A stretch of DNA of 64,000 nucleotides from UBA6814 sp040753075 (GCA_040753075.1 JBFMHA010000006.1:27966-91965), one strand, 5' to 3'; positions 25,670 through 38,222 are shown, counted from the stretch's first letter. Numbers and translations: made by a program. The notes: generated by a model from the letters alone, not told the origin.

Positions 25670-27178
25670 ATGGACAAACCCCGCCTGCTGGTGGTGGACG
25701 ACACCCCGGCCAACATCAAGGTCCTGAACGACCTGCTCCGGGAGGACTACGTGATCGCCGTGGCCACCAGCGGCCCCCGCGCCCTGGAGCTGGCCTGGGG
25801 CGAGGAGCCGCCGGACCTGGTGCTCCTGGACGTGATGATGCCGGACATGGACGGCTACGAGGTCTGCCGCCGGCTCAAGGCCGACCCCCGCACCCGGGAC
25901 GTGCCGGTGATCTTCGTCACCGCCATGGCCGAGACCGAGGACGAGACCCGGGGCTTCGAACTGGGGGCGATGGACTACATCGCCAAGCCGGTGAGCCCTC
26001 CCATCGTGCAGAGCCGGGTGCGCTCGGCCATCGCCCTGCGCCGCAAGACCCGGGAGATGGAGGCCCTGTCCCGCAAGCTGGCGCGCTACCTCTCGCCCCA
26101 GGTCTACCAGTCCATCTTCGAGGGCAGCACCGAGGCCCGCATCGAGTCCCGGCGCAAGAGGCTCACGGTGTTCTTCTCGGACATCGTGGGCTTCACCACG
26201 GCCACCGAGCGCATGGAGGCCGAGGCCATGAGCGCCCTGCTCAACGCCTACCTGGAGGCCATGTCCGGCATCGTGCACAAGCACGGCGGGACCATCGACA
26301 AGTTCATGGGCGACGCCATCATGGCCTTCTTCGGCGACCCCGCGAGCCGCGGCGAGAAGGAGGACGCCCTGGCCTGCACGGCCATGGCCCTGGACATGCG
26401 GGAGGCGCTCAAGGACCTGCGGAAGGAGTGGTTCCGCCAGGGCGTCGAGACCCCCTTCTCGGTGCGCATCGGCATCAACACCGGCTTCTGCACCGTGGGC
26501 AACTTCGGCAGCGCCGAGCGCATGGAGTACACCATCATCGGCGCGCCGGTGAACCTGGCCAGCCGCCTGCAGACCGCGGCCGAGCCCGACCAGGTGCTGG
26601 TGTCCCACGAGACCTGGTCCCTCATCCGGGACCGGTTCTACTGCATCAAGCGCAAGCCGCTCGCCCTCAAGGGCATCCCCTACCCGGTTCCCACCTACCA
26701 GGTGGTGGACACCTACGAGCGCATGCCCGGCGACCATTCCGTCTTCTCCCTGGGCAGCCTGGCCGAGGAGGCCCTTGTCGCGCCGCACGACGCGCCGGCC
26801 GGCGAGGTGCGCCGGATGCTCGGCGACGACCCCATGGCCTGCGCGGTGGTGGCCAGGATCCGCACCCCGGCGGGCCTGGTGCGCAACCTGGACCTCATGC
26901 TCCTGGAGGCCGGGGGCGGCGAGGCCGCGGCCCTCTCCCTGCCGGTGGGCGAACTCATGGACCCCGACCCCCTCATGCTGGAGGCCGCGATACCCCTGGC
27001 CGAGGCGGCCCGCCTCGCCACCCAGCGCCGGGAAGGCCGCGCCGGCGATCCGCTGGTGGTCACCCAGGCCGGCCTCCTGGCCGGGCTGGTGGCTGTGCCC
27101 GCCCTTCTCGGACGGCTGGCCGAGCTGCACGAGGAGTCCGCGGACGCGGGCCGCGGGCCGGCGGGAAAGACCCCGTGA
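25670..27178 (+). CDS. Response regulator with class III adenylate/guanylate cyclase output
   Basis: A 502-residue protein. A receiver (Asp54 in LLDVMMPDMDGYEV) closely resembles that of the preceding HD-GYP protein. A class III nucleotide cyclase domain follows at about residues 160-345: LTVFFSDIVGFT and GTIDKFMGDAIMAFFG supply the two metal-binding aspartates, and IGAPVNLASRLQ the transition-state residues. About 150 C-terminal residues are unassigned. GGAAGGG sits just ahead of the ATG at 25670. It probably makes cAMP on phosphorylation. Candidate readers are the cyclic-nucleotide-binding modules of the protein encoded at 13.6-16.2 kb. Confidence 0.9.
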   Translation: MDKPRLLVVDDTPANIKVLNDLLREDYVIAVATSGPRALELAWGEEPPDLVLLDVMMPDMDGYEVCRRLKADPRTRDVPVIFVTAMAETEDETRGFELGAMDYIAKPVSPPIVQSRVRSAIALRRKTREMEALSRKLARYLSPQVYQSIFEGSTEARIESRRKRLTVFFSDIVGFTTATERMEAEAMSALLNAYLEAMSGIVHKHGGTIDKFMGDAIMAFFGDPASRGEKEDALACTAMALDMREALKDLRKEWFRQGVETPFSVRIGINTGFCTVGNFGSAERMEYTIIGAPVNLASRLQTAAEPDQVLVSHETWSLIRDRFYCIKRKPLALKGIPYPVPTYQVVDTYERMPGDHSVFSLGSLAEEALVAPHDAPAGEVRRMLGDDPMACAVVARIRTPAGLVRNLDLMLLEAGGGEAAALSLPVGELMDPDPLMLEAAIPLAEAARLATQRREGRAGDPLVVTQAGLLAGLVAVPALLGRLAELHEESADAGRGPAGKTP

Positions 27179-28248
27179 GCCCGTCCCGCAAGCCCAGGGT
27201 CCTGGTGGTGGACGACACCCCGGCCAACCTGCGCATCCTGTCCGACGCCCTGCGGACCGACTTCGAGCTGGCCCTGGCCCCGTCCGGGGCCCGCGCCCTG
27301 GAGATCGCCTTTTCCGAGGAGCCGCCCGACCTCATCCTCCTGGACATCATGATGCCGGAGATGGACGGCTACGAAGTCTGCCGCCGACTCAAGGACGACG
27401 AGCGCACCCGGGACGTCCCGGTGCTCTTCGTCACCGCCATGGCCGAGGCCGAGGACGAGGCCAAGGGCCTGGCCCTGGGGGCCATCGACTACATCACCAA
27501 GCCCATCAACCCGGCCCTGGTCAAGGCCCGGGTGCGCAACCACCTGGCCCTGCGCCAGGCCGCGAAACTCCGCGAGGACGTGGAGCGCATCACCCGGCAC
27601 GACCTCAAGAACCCTCTCACCGAGGTCATCAGCCTGCCCCAGATCCTGGCCCTGGCCGACAACCTGGACGACGGCCAGCGGGAGATGCTCTCCCGCATCG
27701 AGCAGGCGGGCTACGCCATGCTGCGGCTCATCAACTTCTCCCTGGACCTGTTCAAGATGGAGCAGGGAGTCTACCGCTACCGGCCCGAGCCCCTGGACCT
27801 GGCGAGCCTGTGCCGCCGGGTGGCCCAGGAGCTGGAGGATTTGGCCGCCTCGACCGGGGCGAAGGTGGAGCTTTTCGTGGACGGCCGTCCCGCGGCCGGG
27901 GGGGAGGCGTTCACGGTCCCGGGCGAGGAGCTGCTGTGCCGCTCCATGCTGGGAAACCTGGTGCGCAACGCCCTGGAGGCCTCGCCCCGGGGCGGGGTGG
28001 TGCGGGTGGACCTCACTGGCGGCGACCCGGCGCGGATCGCGGTCCACAACGCCGGAGCGGCGCCGGCCCAGGTGCGGGAGCGGTTCTTCGAGAAGTACGT
28101 CACCTACGGCAAGGAGCGGGGCACCGGGCTGGGGACCTACTCGGCCCGGCTCACCGCCGAGGTCATGGGGGGGCGCATCTCCCTCGCCACCTCGGAGGAG
28201 GACGGGACCGCCGTGACCGTGGAGATCCCGGGAAAGAAGGCGGACTAG
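27175..28248 (+). CDS. Soluble REC-histidine kinase
   Basis: A 357-residue protein starting at GTG with a four-base overlap with the cyclase gene. It has a receiver (VLVVDDTPANLRILSDAL, Asp57), then a dimerisation/phosphoacceptor helix (ITRHDLKNPLTEVISL) and a compact ATPase domain (N-box MLGNLVRNALEA; G-box ERGTGLGTYSARLTAEVMGG). No membrane segment is present. It is the third tandem protein built on the same receiver type, so the operon has a kinase feeding three receivers, one of which is again a kinase. Its last four bases overlap the end of the convergent CheY-like gene. Confidence 0.92.
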   Translation: MSPSRKPRVLVVDDTPANLRILSDALRTDFELALAPSGARALEIAFSEEPPDLILLDIMMPEMDGYEVCRRLKDDERTRDVPVLFVTAMAEAEDEAKGLALGAIDYITKPINPALVKARVRNHLALRQAAKLREDVERITRHDLKNPLTEVISLPQILALADNLDDGQREMLSRIEQAGYAMLRLINFSLDLFKMEQGVYRYRPEPLDLASLCRRVAQELEDLAASTGAKVELFVDGRPAAGGEAFTVPGEELLCRSMLGNLVRNALEASPRGGVVRVDLTGGDPARIAVHNAGAAPAQVRERFFEKYVTYGKERGTGLGTYSARLTAEVMGGRISLATSEEDGTAVTVEIPGKKAD

Positions 28249-28640
28249 AGCTTCTCCCCGAAGATGGAGCCGATCTTCTTGTAGATGGTGGCCGGGGTGT
28301 AGGGCTTGACCACGTAGTCCGTGACCCCGGTCTGGACCGCCTGGAGCACCTTCTCCCCGAAGGCCTCGGCCGTGACCATGATGACCGGGACCTCGGCGAA
28401 GCGGGGATTGGCGCGCATGGCCTCCAGCATCTGCAGGCCGTTCATCACCGGCATGTCCCAGTCCAGGAGCACCAGGCCGTAATCCTCCTTGTCCGACGCG
28501 AGCTTGGCCAGGCCGAGCCGGCCGTCCTCGGCGTACTGGAAGTTCTTGAACCCCACCGCGCGCAGGATGTCGGACAGCATCCGGCGCATGGCCTGGTTGT
28601 CGTCCACGATGAGGATGCGCATGTTGCGGTCGACGGGCAT
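28245..28640 (-). CDS. Stand-alone CheY-like receiver
   Basis: A 131-residue single-domain response regulator with the acidic pair in ILIVDDNQAM, phospho-acceptor Asp60 in LVLLDWDMPVMNG, the threonine in VIMVTAEA and the lysine in YVVKPYTP. AGAAGGAGGG lies upstream of the ATG. It converges on the REC-kinase gene with a four-base overlap. It may be a phosphate sink or diffusible link for the neighbouring phosphorelays; no flagellar or chemotaxis gene is in view. Confidence 0.92.
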   Translation of the reverse strand: MPVDRNMRILIVDDNQAMRRMLSDILRAVGFKNFQYAEDGRLGLAKLASDKEDYGLVLLDWDMPVMNGLQMLEAMRANPRFAEVPVIMVTAEAFGEKVLQAVQTGVTDYVVKPYTPATIYKKIGSIFGEKL

Positions 28641-29120
28641 GCCGGCCCTCCTTCTCTCCGCCCAAGATAGCCGCGAACCGGAATCGGCGCAACGGCGCGC
28701 ACCCGCCAGGATTCTCCGGCCCCAGGAAGATGCTCTCCCCAATCCATCTCCCGGCAATCCAACGACTCCAAAGGACGGCGCATCGGAATGCAAGACAGAG
28801 GCCAGGAGCTGCGACGCGCCGGGCGCAAGAATCATATCCAAGTAATATGGTTTGCCGGACAGGCCCTCGACCCGATTGCCGTTGCGTGAATCTTCGCATT
28901 CCACTTGACTTATACGCAAGGACACTCCAATCTGTCCTCACCGTTTGCATGCGATCGAATGCGGACCATGCGCCATGCTGGCGGGCTGTTCCCCAAACGC
29001 ATCGGAGAATGCGTGGACAGGGTCGCGTGGACGCGGGTCCATGCATTCATGAAACGCCGTTCCGGGACGCCGGGCAACGGCCTGGCTTCTCTGGCTCCGG
29101 CGGGAAGGGATAGACAGGGG
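28641..29120. other. Intergenic stretch without a recognised gene
   Basis: This 480-base gap lies between the divergent CheY-like gene and a REC-protein gene. It is less GC-rich than its surroundings near 28830-28930. A TTGACT at about 28907 could be a -35 box for the plus-strand gene, but no convincing -10 follows. Short open frames here have no family features. It probably holds divergent promoters. Confidence 0.4.
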
Positions 29121-30865
29121 ATGGGAAACGCAGGGGGTGTCCTGACCAGCCTTCACGGCTGGCGCTCCTGGTTGGGCGCAGCCCTTGGCGTCCTTTTCTG
29201 GCTCCTCGACGCGGCGCTCCACAACGTGGCCGCCGGCCGGCCTGACCTCCTGGAGGACATCCTCGCCCCGCCCTATCCGGAAATGCTGACGCGCCTCGTG
29301 GCGTTCGTGGCGTTCGTCGCCCTTGGGATCCGCGCCCATCTTGCCGCCCGGGCGCGGGACGATCTCCGGCGCCAGGGGCTCGAAACCCTGGCCCGGCAGG
29401 AAGCCGCATCCGGCGCGCGCGCCGAGGCCCTGGCGGCGGAAGGCGAAAGCCTCCGCGCCCGGATCCGGGACCTGGAGCAGGCCGAACTGCTCTCCCGGGA
29501 GCACGCCGAACGGATCGTGGCCATCCTGGGCGCAGCCGGCGCCGGGCTGAGCATCACCGGACCGGACTTGCGGCTCCGCTACGTGGACCCGGAACTGCGC
29601 CGGACGCACGGCGACCCGACGGGCCGCACCTGCCACGACTATTTCATGGACCGGCCTTCCCCCTGCCCCGGCTGCCCGGCGGACGCCGCCCGCCGCGCCG
29701 GCGACTGCGCGGCCGCCGAGGCCGTCCTGCCCCGGGACGGGTCGCGGCCGGTGCGGGAGGCGCTCGTTCCCTTCAGCGACGCAGCGGGGGAGCAGCTCCT
29801 GGCCCAGTTGTGGACCGACGCCGCCGCGCCCGACAGGGTCGAAGACTCCCCGCGACGCCTCGACCCCGCTCCGGCGGAGCCGGAAGACGAGGAGACAGGC
29901 GCGCGGCTGCGCGGCCTGCTCCCGGAGGAAGAGAGCCCGGCTGCGCCTCCCCCTGCAGAACCGAGCCCCGAGAACCAGCCGCCCGGACCGGACGACGACT
30001 CCGCCCGGCGTCCGGCCCCCGACGCTCCTTCCACCTCTCCCCCCGCCTCCCGGCCCGGTCCGTCCGCGGGCCCGGCCAAGGGATTCGCGGGTCTGACCTC
30101 CCTGCCGCCCCTGCGCCTCCTCCTGGCCGAGGACAACCTGCCCAGCCAGGAGGCCCTCACCTATTTCCTGAGCAAGGCCGGGCACCAGGTCTCCTTCGTG
30201 ACCGACGGCCGGAAGGTGCTGGAGGCCCTGGCCCGGGATGACTTCGACCTGGTGCTCATGGACGTCCAGATGCCCGGCATGGACGGGGTGGAGACCGTGC
30301 GGCGCATCCGCCGCGACGCCTCGGGAAGCTTTGATCCGGCCATCCCGGTCATCGCCCTCACGGCCTACGCCCTGGACGGAGACCGGGAGGCCTTCCTGTC
30401 CGAGGGAATGAGCGACTACGTGTCCAAGCCCATCGACCTGTCCGTGCTCTTCGCGGCCCTGGCCCGCCACTGCCGCCCCCGCGGAGCGAACGGCAGGACC
30501 GCCTCCGGCCCGGCCTCCCGGCCACGTTTCCGGTGCGACAAGGCCCTGCGCCGGTCCGTCGCCGTCCTGGTGCTGGCCGAGGCTCCCGCCCGCCTGGATG
30601 GCCTGCGCCGGGCGCTGCAGGAGGAGGACCAGACGGCTACGTTGCGCCTGGCCCGGCGCCTCGCCGCGACCCTGGACCTGCTCCCCGCCCCGGACATCCG
30701 CCCGCTGGCCTCCCGCCTGGTCCACGCCGCCGAGGCCGGGGACCTGCCCGGGGCCAGGTCCGCCCTCGCGGAGCTCGCGTCCGGCCAGGAGGAGCTGCTG
30801 GCGGCCCTGGCCCGGGACCTCGGGGCCGGGCCGGAAGCCCGGGACGGACAGGAGGAGGTCCGGCC

Positions 30866-30869
<4 letters not shown>
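29121..30869 (+). CDS. Membrane-anchored receiver protein with degenerate HPt-like tail
   Basis: A 582-residue protein. Two membrane helices near the N-terminus (LGAALGVLFWLLDAALHNVA; LVAFVAFVALGIRAHL) and a coiled coil lead to a PAS-like region containing SPCPGCPADAARR. An acidic/Pro-rich linker (about 245-320) is followed by a canonical receiver (LLLAEDNLPSQEAL, Asp381 in LVLMDVQMPGMDG, VSKPID). The tail has HPt-like helices, but the usual His-x-Leu-Lys-Gly position reads RRLAATLDLL, with no histidine. No kinase domain is present, so it likely works with the kinase encoded by the overlapping downstream gene. The start at 29121 follows ACAGGGG; a start at 29049 is possible. Confidence 0.75.
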
Positions 30870-33550
<2,681 letters not shown>

Positions 33551-33641
33551 CTCCGCGCCCGCGCAACGCCGCGGCCTGCCGGATCAACCCGGCGCGCCGG
33601 CCTCGCGGTACGCTCCTAGGACCGGCCCACCGGCGTCGCAG

Positions 33642-33693
33642 GGACGCGGCGCGCGCCGCGTCCGAGGACAGCGGCCGAGGGCGCTGCGCCCTC
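33642..33693. terminator. Two strong palindromes in the convergent 33.6 kb gap
   Basis: A perfect 22-bp palindrome (GGACGCGGCGC and its complement, 33642-33663) and a second hairpin (GAGGGCGC-T-GCGCCCTC, 33677-33693) lie between the hybrid kinase stop and the end of the cytochrome cluster. They would serve as terminators for both strands; no U-tract is present, as is common in very GC-rich genomes. Confidence 0.5.
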
Positions 33694-33759
33694 AGCCTGA
33701 CGCGCGCGGGGCGATTCCCGCCGCCGGCAAGCCGGGAGCGCGCGGGGGGATGCAGCCGC

Positions 33760-34929
33760 CTAGAACTTGTCGCCGTGTGTGTGGCACTGCTTGCAGTCGG
33801 TCTTGTTCCTGTGGGGGGTGAGGCCCGTGCCCGAGTGGCAGGTGGTCAGGCAGAAGCTGTTGTAGCTGGCCGGGTCCGTGTTCGGGAAGGACACGGCCAC
33901 CCCGTTGACCGAAGAGCGCAACAGGTAGATGTTGGTCGTGGAGCCGTGCGGCTCGTGGCAGTCCAGGCAACTCAGGCAATGGTTCCCGGTGTAGGGCGGG
34001 CGCAGGGTCGCGGCCGCGCCGGTCTTGGCCCCGTGTTTGTCCCCGGCGGATGGCGCCCATACGGGCTGGATCAGGTTGCGCGGCCCGCCCGGCAGCCGCG
34101 GGTTGGTGCTGTAGATGGTGTTGTTCGGGTTGTGGCAGTCGGTGCAGAACTTGACGTAGTCAGGCGCGTTGGACCCGTCTGCGGTGGTGTCGTTGGCCGG
34201 CTCGTAGCGGTTGGTCCGGTTGTACCAAAAGGGCGACCTGTAGTTGACGTTGGCGTTCAGGCGCTCGGTGGCGCCGTCGCCCCAGGGGTTGCCGTGGTCC
34301 GAGGGCCGGGAGATGGCGGTGTTGAGCAGCCCCCCGGCCAGGTCGATGGGGTGGGCGCGCTGGGCCACGTGGGGGTTGTGGCACCCGTCGCACGGCGAGA
34401 AGCGCGCGGGCAGGGTCCAGGCCACGCCGTCCTTGGTGACCATGGACTTGCCCAGCGCCTGGGAGACGATGTCGGGGAGGTAGTGGGACGACCCCGCGGC
34501 GGTGTGGCCGAAGGCGGACTTGATGTCCGCGTCGTAGCTGCCGGCCGCGGTGTACCCCCCGAACGTGTAGGAATAGCTGTAGTTGCTGGTCACGCCCCCG
34601 GACTGGTAGCCGCCGGTTGTCCTGTGGCACTGCAGGCATACGTTGTTCGTCTGGGTGTCCGCGGCCGGGGCGAAGAGCAGGAAGCCGTCCGGGCCCAGGC
34701 CCGGGGCCGGCTCGACGTTGTCCACGCTGGCGTGCTGCTCGTGGCAGTGGCCGCAGTGGCCCCGGGCATACTGCGGCATGGAGGTGCGCAGCACCCCGTA
34801 GGAGGAGTTGCCGTGGGCCGAACTCAGATACAGCCCGGCCTGGGCCGGCAGGGCCAGGACCATGGCCGTCGCGGCCAGGGCCGCCGCGGCCAGCCGCAGC
34901 AGCCGACGTCTCGGATTCTCCCCGTTCAT
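33760..34929 (-). CDS. Heptahaem c-type cytochrome with one Cx3CH site
   Basis: A 389-residue exported cytochrome; the signal peptide ends in VLALPAQA. Haem motifs in order: CGHCH, CLQCH, CDGCH, CTDCH, CLDCH, the non-standard CLTTCH (three residues between cysteines) and CKQCH. Histidines for distal ligation are frequent (NPHV, EPHGS). Long Tyr/Ser/Gly/Asn-rich stretches between haems suggest an extracellular or surface protein. It is the last gene of the cluster and overlaps the OmcS-like gene by four bases (ATGA). Its partner and redox potential cannot be told from sequence. Confidence 0.87.
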   Translation of the reverse strand: MNGENPRRRLLRLAAAALAATAMVLALPAQAGLYLSSAHGNSSYGVLRTSMPQYARGHCGHCHEQHASVDNVEPAPGLGPDGFLLFAPAADTQTNNVCLQCHRTTGGYQSGGVTSNYSYSYTFGGYTAAGSYDADIKSAFGHTAAGSSHYLPDIVSQALGKSMVTKDGVAWTLPARFSPCDGCHNPHVAQRAHPIDLAGGLLNTAISRPSDHGNPWGDGATERLNANVNYRSPFWYNRTNRYEPANDTTADGSNAPDYVKFCTDCHNPNNTIYSTNPRLPGGPRNLIQPVWAPSAGDKHGAKTGAAATLRPPYTGNHCLSCLDCHEPHGSTTNIYLLRSSVNGVAVSFPNTDPASYNSFCLTTCHSGTGLTPHRNKTDCKQCHTHGDKF

Positions 34930-36071
34930 CGCTTCCTCGTGTGGCAGACCCCGCACCCGGCCAGGGCCGTGGCCAGGTTGGCGCTGCGGATGTCCCAGCG
35001 GAGCATCTTGAAATACGGGCTGGCGTGGGCCCGGTGGCAGGACAGGCACATGACCATGTCCGCGCCCGGGGTGACTGTGGAGCTGACCCCGGACAGGACC
35101 GGCCGGGCCACCGGGACCAGGGGGTCGTAGGTCACGTAGCTCGCGAACTCGCCGCTGGACGGCAGGGGGGCGTCCGAGGGGTGGCGCAGCCAGGGGCTGC
35201 TCCCCCCCACGGTCGTGTCCTGGACGTGGAAGTTGCCGTGGCAGCCGGTGCAGAAGCCGGTCATGGTGTTGCCCAGGACGGCGAACCCTCCCCTGCCGGT
35301 CTTGTCGCCGTCCCGGCCCAGGTATTCGTTGTGGTCCGAACTGGTGGGGATCCGCTCCCAGTCCGCGTCCTCGATGCCCGACACCCCGCGCCCGTCACCG
35401 GCCTCGTGCCCGCCCAGGAAGCGGTACCAGCCCTTGGCCGCGGAATCCACCAGGCCGGTGGAGCCCTTGGCGTGGTGCCAGCTGGTCACCGAGGGCGTCG
35501 AGCCCCCGGACACCAGGTGGCAGCCCAGGCAGGCCGACCGCCCCTGGAGGTGTCCGCTGCCCGTGTAGCCCCGGTCGAGGTTCACGTGGCAGGAGTCGTT
35601 GCCGCAGCCGGACTGGTCCCCGGGCGCGACGTTCAGCGTCGCGTCGTCGCTCATGATGTTGTGCCCGAAGGAATCGTCCTGCGTGACCCAGTAGAAGTTG
35701 CCCGCGGCCAGACCCTGGCGGGTGGTCCCGCCGTCCGAGGAGGCCCCGAAGCCCGGTTCGGCCATGCTGAACACGATGGGCGCCCCGGTCACGGCGTCCT
35801 TCCAGGTGGCGCCGTCGCTGGCGGTGTGGCAGCCCAGGCAGTCGGTGACCAGCAGGTGGCTGTTGGGCGTGGAGTCGGCGACCTTGGACGCGCCCGAGTA
35901 GGACCAGGCCATGGGCTCGGCGTTCTGGCTGTTGTGCATGGTGTGGCAGTTGGAGCACGGACCGGCCACCTCGGCTGACGCCGGAGGGGCGGCCAGGAAC
36001 AGCGCCGCCAGGAGCAGCGCCGGAACCGCCCTCCATCCGGCCGATGACGGCCTGAGCCCCGCAGCGTGCAT
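34926..36071 (-). CDS. OmcS-like heptahaem cytochrome (copy 2)
   Basis: A 381-residue exported cytochrome; the signal peptide ends near PPASA. It follows the order of landmarks in Geobacter OmcS, the subunit of extracellular cytochrome filaments: CSNCHTMHNS, CLGCH, an irregular third site CGNDSCH (Cx4CH), an extra CLGCH, YRFLGG, CTGCHGNFH, LRHPSD, CLSCHRAHAS and a C-terminal CGVCHTRKR. Seven haem sites against six in OmcS. It shares all these landmarks with the cytochrome encoded at 49.4-50.4 kb. The OmcS relation is from remembered sequence, not a search. GGAGGGA precedes the ATG. Confidence 0.85.
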   Translation of the reverse strand: MHAAGLRPSSAGWRAVPALLLAALFLAAPPASAEVAGPCSNCHTMHNSQNAEPMAWSYSGASKVADSTPNSHLLVTDCLGCHTASDGATWKDAVTGAPIVFSMAEPGFGASSDGGTTRQGLAAGNFYWVTQDDSFGHNIMSDDATLNVAPGDQSGCGNDSCHVNLDRGYTGSGHLQGRSACLGCHLVSGGSTPSVTSWHHAKGSTGLVDSAAKGWYRFLGGHEAGDGRGVSGIEDADWERIPTSSDHNEYLGRDGDKTGRGGFAVLGNTMTGFCTGCHGNFHVQDTTVGGSSPWLRHPSDAPLPSSGEFASYVTYDPLVPVARPVLSGVSSTVTPGADMVMCLSCHRAHASPYFKMLRWDIRSANLATALAGCGVCHTRKR

Positions 36072-36089
36072 GCGTGTCCCTCCTGCCGC

Positions 36090-36980
36090 CTAGCGGAAGA
36101 TGCTGATGCGCGCGTTCATCTGGTCCACCACGTAGATCCTCCCCTCCCGGTCCAGGCAGAGGGCGGACGGGCCCCGCAGCCTCCCCTCGAGCCAGCCGCT
36201 CTGGCTGAACTCGCTGAGGAAGCTCCCGTCCGGCCCGTACTTGAGCACCTTGTCCCGGCGGGCGTCGGCCACGTAGACCACGCCCCGCGGGTCCACGGCC
36301 AGGGCCGAGGGAAAGAGCAGCTCCCCCCGACCCGGGCCCCGGCGGCCCAGGGTCCGGATCTGCCGGCCGTCCGGCTCCAGCACCCGCACCAGGCACTCCA
36401 GCGCGTCCAGGGCGTAGACCCGGCCGGCGTCGTCCACCTGCACGTCCCGCAGCCCCCTGCCGGACACGGGCAGCTCCCGCACCAGGTCCAGGTCCGGGTT
36501 GAAGACCAGAACGCGCTGGTTGGCCCGGTCCGCCAGGTAGAGGCGGCCCTCCCGGTCCAGGGCCAGCCGCCCGGGATACACCGGGTTGCCCTTGCGGGCC
36601 GAGGACAGGTCCAGGTCGGCCACGGTCTTGGCGGCCATGTCCACCACCAGCACCCGGCCCTTCCCGGGCTCGGCCACGAAGAACCGGTCGCGCCCGTCGC
36701 GCACCAGGCCGGCCGGCTCCTTCAGGGCCCCGCCCGCGGCGAAGTCGGACACGAACCGGTGCTCCGCGTCGAAGGCCAGGATCCTCCCGCCGGCCACGTC
36801 GGTGACGTACAGCCGGTCCCGGGCCTGGTCGTAGAAGGCCCCGCCCAGCACCCCCTGGATCTGGGTGTCCCGGGCGGTGATGGAGGCCAGGTGCCGCACC
36901 CGTTCCCCCTGGCGGCAGAGCCCCGCCCGGGCGGGCAGCAGGAGCGCCGCCGCCAGGACCGTCAGGATGAGTAGTCGCAT
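36090..36980 (-). CDS. Periplasmic NHL-repeat beta-propeller protein
   Basis: A 296-residue exported protein; the signal peptide is LLILTVLAAALLLPARAG. Six NHL-type blades repeat patterns such as DRLYVTDVAGGRILAFDAE, GRLYLADRANQRVLVFNPD and GRIYVVDQMNARISIFR. NHL propellers are binding scaffolds without a fixed enzymatic role. It sits 18-21 bases from cytochrome genes on both sides. Proteins of this kind occur beside OmcS-type cytochrome genes, so a part in cytochrome folding or filament assembly is plausible but inferred. AGAGGAGAA precedes the ATG. Confidence 0.88.
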   Translation of the reverse strand: MRLLILTVLAAALLLPARAGLCRQGERVRHLASITARDTQIQGVLGGAFYDQARDRLYVTDVAGGRILAFDAEHRFVSDFAAGGALKEPAGLVRDGRDRFFVAEPGKGRVLVVDMAAKTVADLDLSSARKGNPVYPGRLALDREGRLYLADRANQRVLVFNPDLDLVRELPVSGRGLRDVQVDDAGRVYALDALECLVRVLEPDGRQIRTLGRRGPGRGELLFPSALAVDPRGVVYVADARRDKVLKYGPDGSFLSEFSQSGWLEGRLRGPSALCLDREGRIYVVDQMNARISIFR

Positions 36981-37001
36981 GGCCGTTCTCCTCTCCGTGG
37001 G

Positions 37002-38222
37002 CTAGTAGCCCTTGTGGCACTGGACGCAGAGCGTCTTCCGGCGGTCGAACCGGAGGGCGTACTCGTTGCCCGCGCCCATGGGGTCGTGGCAGGTGATGCA
37101 GGTGACGTCGCGCTTGGAGCGCGGGTCCTGGGCCCGCTCCCCCACCGGGTGGGTGAAGGCCGCGTGCCGCTTGTGGCACCCGGTGCAGGCCCGGATCTCG
37201 TCGGACGCCAGCATGTGCCGGCTGTTCGATCCGTGCGGCTCGTGGCACCCGGAGCACTGTCCCTTGGCCACCAGGGGGTGCCGCACGGTCTTCCCGGCGT
37301 CCTGCCCGTCCCGGCCCGCGTCCTGGTGGCAACCCCGGCAGACCCGCTGCTGCCCGGCCCGCATCTGGTGCTCCTGGTCCGAGGCGTGGGGGCTGTGGCA
37401 GGACACGCAGTACGCGCCGCCGCCCACGTGGCTGTTCACGGCCTTGAACTCCTGGGCCACGGCCTGATGGCAGGAGAGGCAGGCCTCGGCCCCCCTGGAC
37501 CTGGCCCCCTCCCGGCCACCGCCCTGGTGGCATCCGGAGCACGACTTCTTGGCGAACGGCGGGTGCAGGTTCTTCTTGACCAGGCCGTCCCGGTCCGACC
37601 CGTGCGGGCTGTGGCAGGACATGCAGTCCGACCCGGCCACGGACATGCCCTGGTGGCCCTTGGCCGCGCCCGCGCCGGACGCCGGGTGGCAGGACACGCA
37701 CAGTTCGGCCCGGTCCTTGGCGGCCAGGGCGTCGTGCTCCGAGCCGTGCGGCCGGTGGCAGGACAGGCAGCGGCCCTCCCGCGCCGGCCGGTGCTGGGTG
37801 CTGGCCGCAAAGCCGCCCTGGTCCTTGGAGTGGCAGCCGAAGCACAAGTCTCCGCCGCGCTTCACCAGCAGCTTGGGATTCTCCGCGGCGTGGGGACTGT
37901 GGCAGGACAGGCAGCGGCCCTCGGCAAAGGGCCGGTGCGTCCGGTCCGGCCCCATGTCCGCCTTGAGGTCCCGGTGGCAATCCCGGCAGAGGTCGGCCAC
38001 TTCATCTTTGAGCAGCCCCTTTTCCCGGGATGCGTGCGGGGTGTGGCAGGACCCGCACCGGAACTCCCGGAACGGGCTGTGCCCGGCCTTGGCCCCGACC
38101 AGCCGCTTGATCTCCGCGTGACAGGTCAGGCAGTTCTCGAACCCGGGCCGGCCGCCTTCGGCCCGGGCCGTGCCGCAGCCCAACAGGAGGAACGCGAGCA
38201 GGATGATGCAGGTACGGGTCAT
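37002..38222 (-). CDS. Hexadecahaem c-type lipoprotein cytochrome
   Basis: A 406-residue protein with 16 CxxCH motifs, about one per 24 residues. It is made mostly of paired motifs of the type CLSCHSPHAS followed about 25 residues later by CxxCH (doubled-CxxCH family). The N-terminus FLLLGC is a lipobox, so the mature protein should be lipid-anchored at Cys16. The dense, evenly spaced haems would form an elongated electron wire. It lies 29 bases after the 26-haem gene, to which it is clearly related by repeat type. The haem count is by eye and could be off by one. Confidence 0.9.
   Translation of the reverse strand: MTRTCIILLAFLLLGCGTARAEGGRPGFENCLTCHAEIKRLVGAKAGHSPFREFRCGSCHTPHASREKGLLKDEVADLCRDCHRDLKADMGPDRTHRPFAEGRCLSCHSPHAAENPKLLVKRGGDLCFGCHSKDQGGFAASTQHRPAREGRCLSCHRPHGSEHDALAAKDRAELCVSCHPASGAGAAKGHQGMSVAGSDCMSCHSPHGSDRDGLVKKNLHPPFAKKSCSGCHQGGGREGARSRGAEACLSCHQAVAQEFKAVNSHVGGGAYCVSCHSPHASDQEHQMRAGQQRVCRGCHQDAGRDGQDAGKTVRHPLVAKGQCSGCHEPHGSNSRHMLASDEIRACTGCHKRHAAFTHPVGERAQDPRSKRDVTCITCHDPMGAGNEYALRFDRRKTLCVQCHKGY

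Noticed and set aside
28907..28935. A sigma-70 promoter based on TTGACT
   Set aside because: The candidate -10 at the right distance (CAATCT) is too weak to call.
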